Shown: positions 62,367 through 64,000 of the stretch, piece after piece | How the letters are laid out: each line of letters starts with the position of its first letter | Position numbering within the stretch: position 1 is the stretch's first letter | DNA from: DATJLY01 sp035532935 | GTDB lineage: Bacteria > Pseudomonadota > Alphaproteobacteria > ATCC43930 > CGMCC-115725 | DNA length: 64,000 bases | Reading direction: 5' to 3' | Assembly: GCA_035532935.1 (NCBI GenBank) | Contig: DATKQE010000075.1 | Span: 8,515 to 72,514, forward strand | The notes under the pieces: generated by a model | What the model saw: only the letters and a program-made list of their open reading frames with translations | Told to the model about the DNA's origin: nothing | The model's database searches: none | Made by a program: the position numbers and the translations under genes

Positions 62367-62527
62367 GGGACGGCTCCTGCGTTTCCGGTCGCGCCATGGG
62401 CCGGCGGCGCATGATAGGCAGCCTCGGAAGCGGGAAAAAGTGCGCGCCCGCGGCGCAGGTGCGGTCTTCTCCCGCGCCGCCGCTTGGCCCATACTGCGCC
62501 GAGGACGGGGTCACGAGGGAGGATCGG

Positions 62528-63568
62528 ATGTTCCTGCGCAATTCCTGGTATGTCGCGGCGTGGGACCACGAGGTGACGCGCCAGCAGATGCTGCGGCGCA
62601 CGCTGCTCGGCGAGCCGGTGATGTTCTACCGCACCGAGGACGGACGCCCGGTCGCGCTCGAGAACCGCTGCTGCCACCGCCACGCGCCGCTGTCGCGCGG
62701 GCGGCTTGTCGGCGACGCCGTCGAATGCCCCTATCACGGCTTCACCTACGATGCGAGCGGCGCCTGCATCCTGGTGCCGGGACAGACGGCGATCCCGCCC
62801 GGCGCGCGGGTCCGGAGCTTCCCGGTGGTCGAGCGCTATCACTGGATCTGGATCTGGATGGGCGATCCCAAGCTCGCCGACCCCGACAAGATCGAGGATT
62901 TCCACTGGATGGACGATCCCGAATGGCGTTTTGCCGGCGAGCGGCTCGAGCTCAAGGCGAACTACGTCCTTCTGGTCGAGAACCTGCTCGACCTGTCGCA
63001 TCTCTCCTATGTCCATCCGACCACGCTCGGCACCGAGAAGGTGGCGCAGACGCCGATGAAGGCCGAGCGCCTCAACCGCGGCGTCCGGGTCACGCGCTGG
63101 GTCATGGAAAGCCCGCCGCCGCCGTTCTTCCAGAAGGCCGGCGGGTTCAAGCCGGATCAGCACGTCGACCGCTGGCAGATCATCGACTGGACGCCGGCGG
63201 CGTTCGTGCGGCTCGATGTCGGCTGCGCGCCGTCAGGCACCGGCGCGCGCGACGGCAACCGCAGCCAGGGCATCTCGATGCGCAATCTCAACGCGATCAC
63301 GCCCGAGACCGAGCGTACGACCCACTATTTCTGGAGCCAGGCGCACAATTTCAAGACCGACAAGCAATGGGTCACCGACCTGCTCTACCAGAACGTCCAC
63401 ACGGCGTTCCTGGAGGACCTCGCCATCATCGGCGCGCAACAGGAGAACATCGAGCTCCGCCCCGACGCGCAGCGGATCGACATGAACCACGACGCCGGCG
63501 GCATCACCGCGCGGCGCATGCTCGAGGCGATGATCGGCGACGAAGCGGCGGCGCTGCGGGCGGGCTGA
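62528..63568 (+). CDS. VanA-like Rieske oxygenase
   Basis: A 346-residue single-component-type Rieske non-heme oxygenase (vanillate/toluenesulfonate group). The opening 'MFLRNSWYVAAWDHEVT' is the VanA start. The Rieske ligands are Cys48, His50, Cys67 and His70 ('CCHRHAPLS', 'CPYHGF'). The iron site lies in 'LLDLSHLSYVHPTTLG', with two His residues. Such enzymes demethylate methoxy-aromatics or oxidise related acids with an external ferredoxin reductase; none is seen next to it. The ATG follows a GGAGGATCGG site. It is divergent from the amidohydrolase gene. Confidence 0.91.
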   Translation: MFLRNSWYVAAWDHEVTRQQMLRRTLLGEPVMFYRTEDGRPVALENRCCHRHAPLSRGRLVGDAVECPYHGFTYDASGACILVPGQTAIPPGARVRSFPVVERYHWIWIWMGDPKLADPDKIEDFHWMDDPEWRFAGERLELKANYVLLVENLLDLSHLSYVHPTTLGTEKVAQTPMKAERLNRGVRVTRWVMESPPPPFFQKAGGFKPDQHVDRWQIIDWTPAAFVRLDVGCAPSGTGARDGNRSQGISMRNLNAITPETERTTHYFWSQAHNFKTDKQWVTDLLYQNVHTAFLEDLAIIGAQQENIELRPDAQRIDMNHDAGGITARRMLEAMIGDEAAALRAG

Positions 63569-63588
63569 CCCGCGCCCGCGCCGCGTGC

Positions 63589-64000
63589 TCAGGCGTGGCC
63601 GTTGGCGCGGCTCTCCCTGCGGGCGCGCTTGGTCTCGGAGACGGCCGGATCAAGATTGAACAAGCGGATCGCGTTGCCGCCGAGGACGTTGCGCTTGGCC
63701 TGCTCGGAAAGGAACGGCAGGTCGTAGATCGTGCTCGGCAGATCCATGTCCCAGTGCGGATAGTCCGAGGCGTAGAGGAGCTGCGTCTCGGCATTGATCA
63801 TCTTGAAAGTCATCTCCAGCGCCTCGCGGTTCTCGACCATCTCCATGGGCTGGCTGGTGAAGAACATCTCGCGCATGTATTCGCTCGGGCGCCGCTTCAG
63901 GCCGGGCGCCTCGGACGTGCGCATCATGTACTCGTTGTCGAGCCGCTGCATCAGAAACGGAACCCAAGCCAAGCCGCTTTCGATCCACACGACCTTGAGC
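63589..64000 (-). CDS. Amidohydrolase family protein, C-terminal part (runs off right end)
   Basis: At least 133 residues of the C-terminal half of an amidohydrolase. 'LKVVWIESGLAWVPFLMQRL' opens the visible part, read from the window edge. 'LLYASDYPHWDMDLP' gives the late catalytic Asp and a following His. 'NVLGGNAIRLFNLD' is the standard closing helix. The size suggests a decarboxylase-like member (ACMSD/gamma-resorcylate type). It converges on the VanA-like gene with 20 bases between stops. The start lies outside the window. Confidence 0.85.
   Translation of the reverse strand, partial: LKVVWIESGLAWVPFLMQRLDNEYMMRTSEAPGLKRRPSEYMREMFFTSQPMEMVENREALEMTFKMINAETQLLYASDYPHWDMDLPSTIYDLPFLSEQAKRNVLGGNAIRLFNLDPAVSETKRARRESRANGHA

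Overview
The window is GC-rich chromosomal DNA, densely packed with genes, and most likely comes from a metabolically versatile alphaproteobacterium. The strongest lineage marker is a SAM-II riboswitch in front of metZ, a class that is largely alphaproteobacterial. A fused cysNC next to cysD, an opgC homologue and a yjbE/F/H exopolysaccharide locus agree with this. No rRNA, tRNA, CRISPR array, intact insertion sequence or phage module was seen, and no gene-free stretch exceeds about 300 bases.

About two thirds of the window encodes uptake and breakdown of aromatic or other cyclic acids. Positions 1-12003 hold a minus-strand run (PEP-mutase-family lyase, HsaA-like flavin oxygenase, cupin, start of an amidohydrolase). 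It is divergent from an FAD hydroxylase. A second minus-strand run follows (2-hydroxyacid dehydrogenase, FAD hydroxylase, second HsaA-like oxygenase, aldo/keto reductase). A 3-hydroxyacyl-CoA dehydrogenase and riboswitch-controlled metZ close this part. Positions 12220-16860 hold a MaoC-like hydratase and a minus-strand block with an NMT1-type ABC importer, an XRE regulator, a small membrane protein and an alpha/beta hydrolase. Positions 16983-22611 form a plus-strand operon: MFS transporter, bicupin, EutA-like reactivase without its enzyme, DHDPS-family aldolase and a GlcG/HbpS-like protein.

Positions 22616-32100 are one long minus-strand operon: FrdA-like flavoprotein, miniature 2Fe-2S protein, cupin, EF-hand lipoprotein, Rieske oxygenase alpha and beta, a LigB-LigA fused extradiol dioxygenase, a 4,5-dihydroxyphthalate-decarboxylase-family protein and malic enzyme. 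A two-subunit ThDP decarboxylase is divergent from it. Together these suggest ring hydroxylation, decarboxylation, meta-cleavage and entry into C4/C3 metabolism. Positions 33281-43716 add a molybdenum hydroxylase large subunit, a UbiD decarboxylase, a quinone oxidoreductase, an enoyl-CoA hydratase, a second dihydroxyphthalate-decarboxylase-family protein, a methyltransferase and a drug-type MFS exporter.

Positions 43835-50377 are a rearranged yjb-type exopolysaccharide locus (YjbH, a very large SLBB export protein, YjbF, YjbE), followed by sulfate activation (cysNC, cysD). Positions 53559-59238 encode envelope proteins (MipA/OmpV, a lipoprotein, OpgC) and a TPR protein. Between them, at 55006-56566, lies a block of decayed genes. 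The right end (59231-64000) returns to catabolism: a substrate-binding protein, a frameshifted TauD-like dioxygenase, two amidohydrolases (one running off the end) and a VanA-type Rieske oxygenase.

Substrates are inferred from family membership and gene order only; no complete pathway is proven here. Starts were moved inward from the longest open frame wherever ribosome-binding sites, signal peptides or gene overlaps favoured this.
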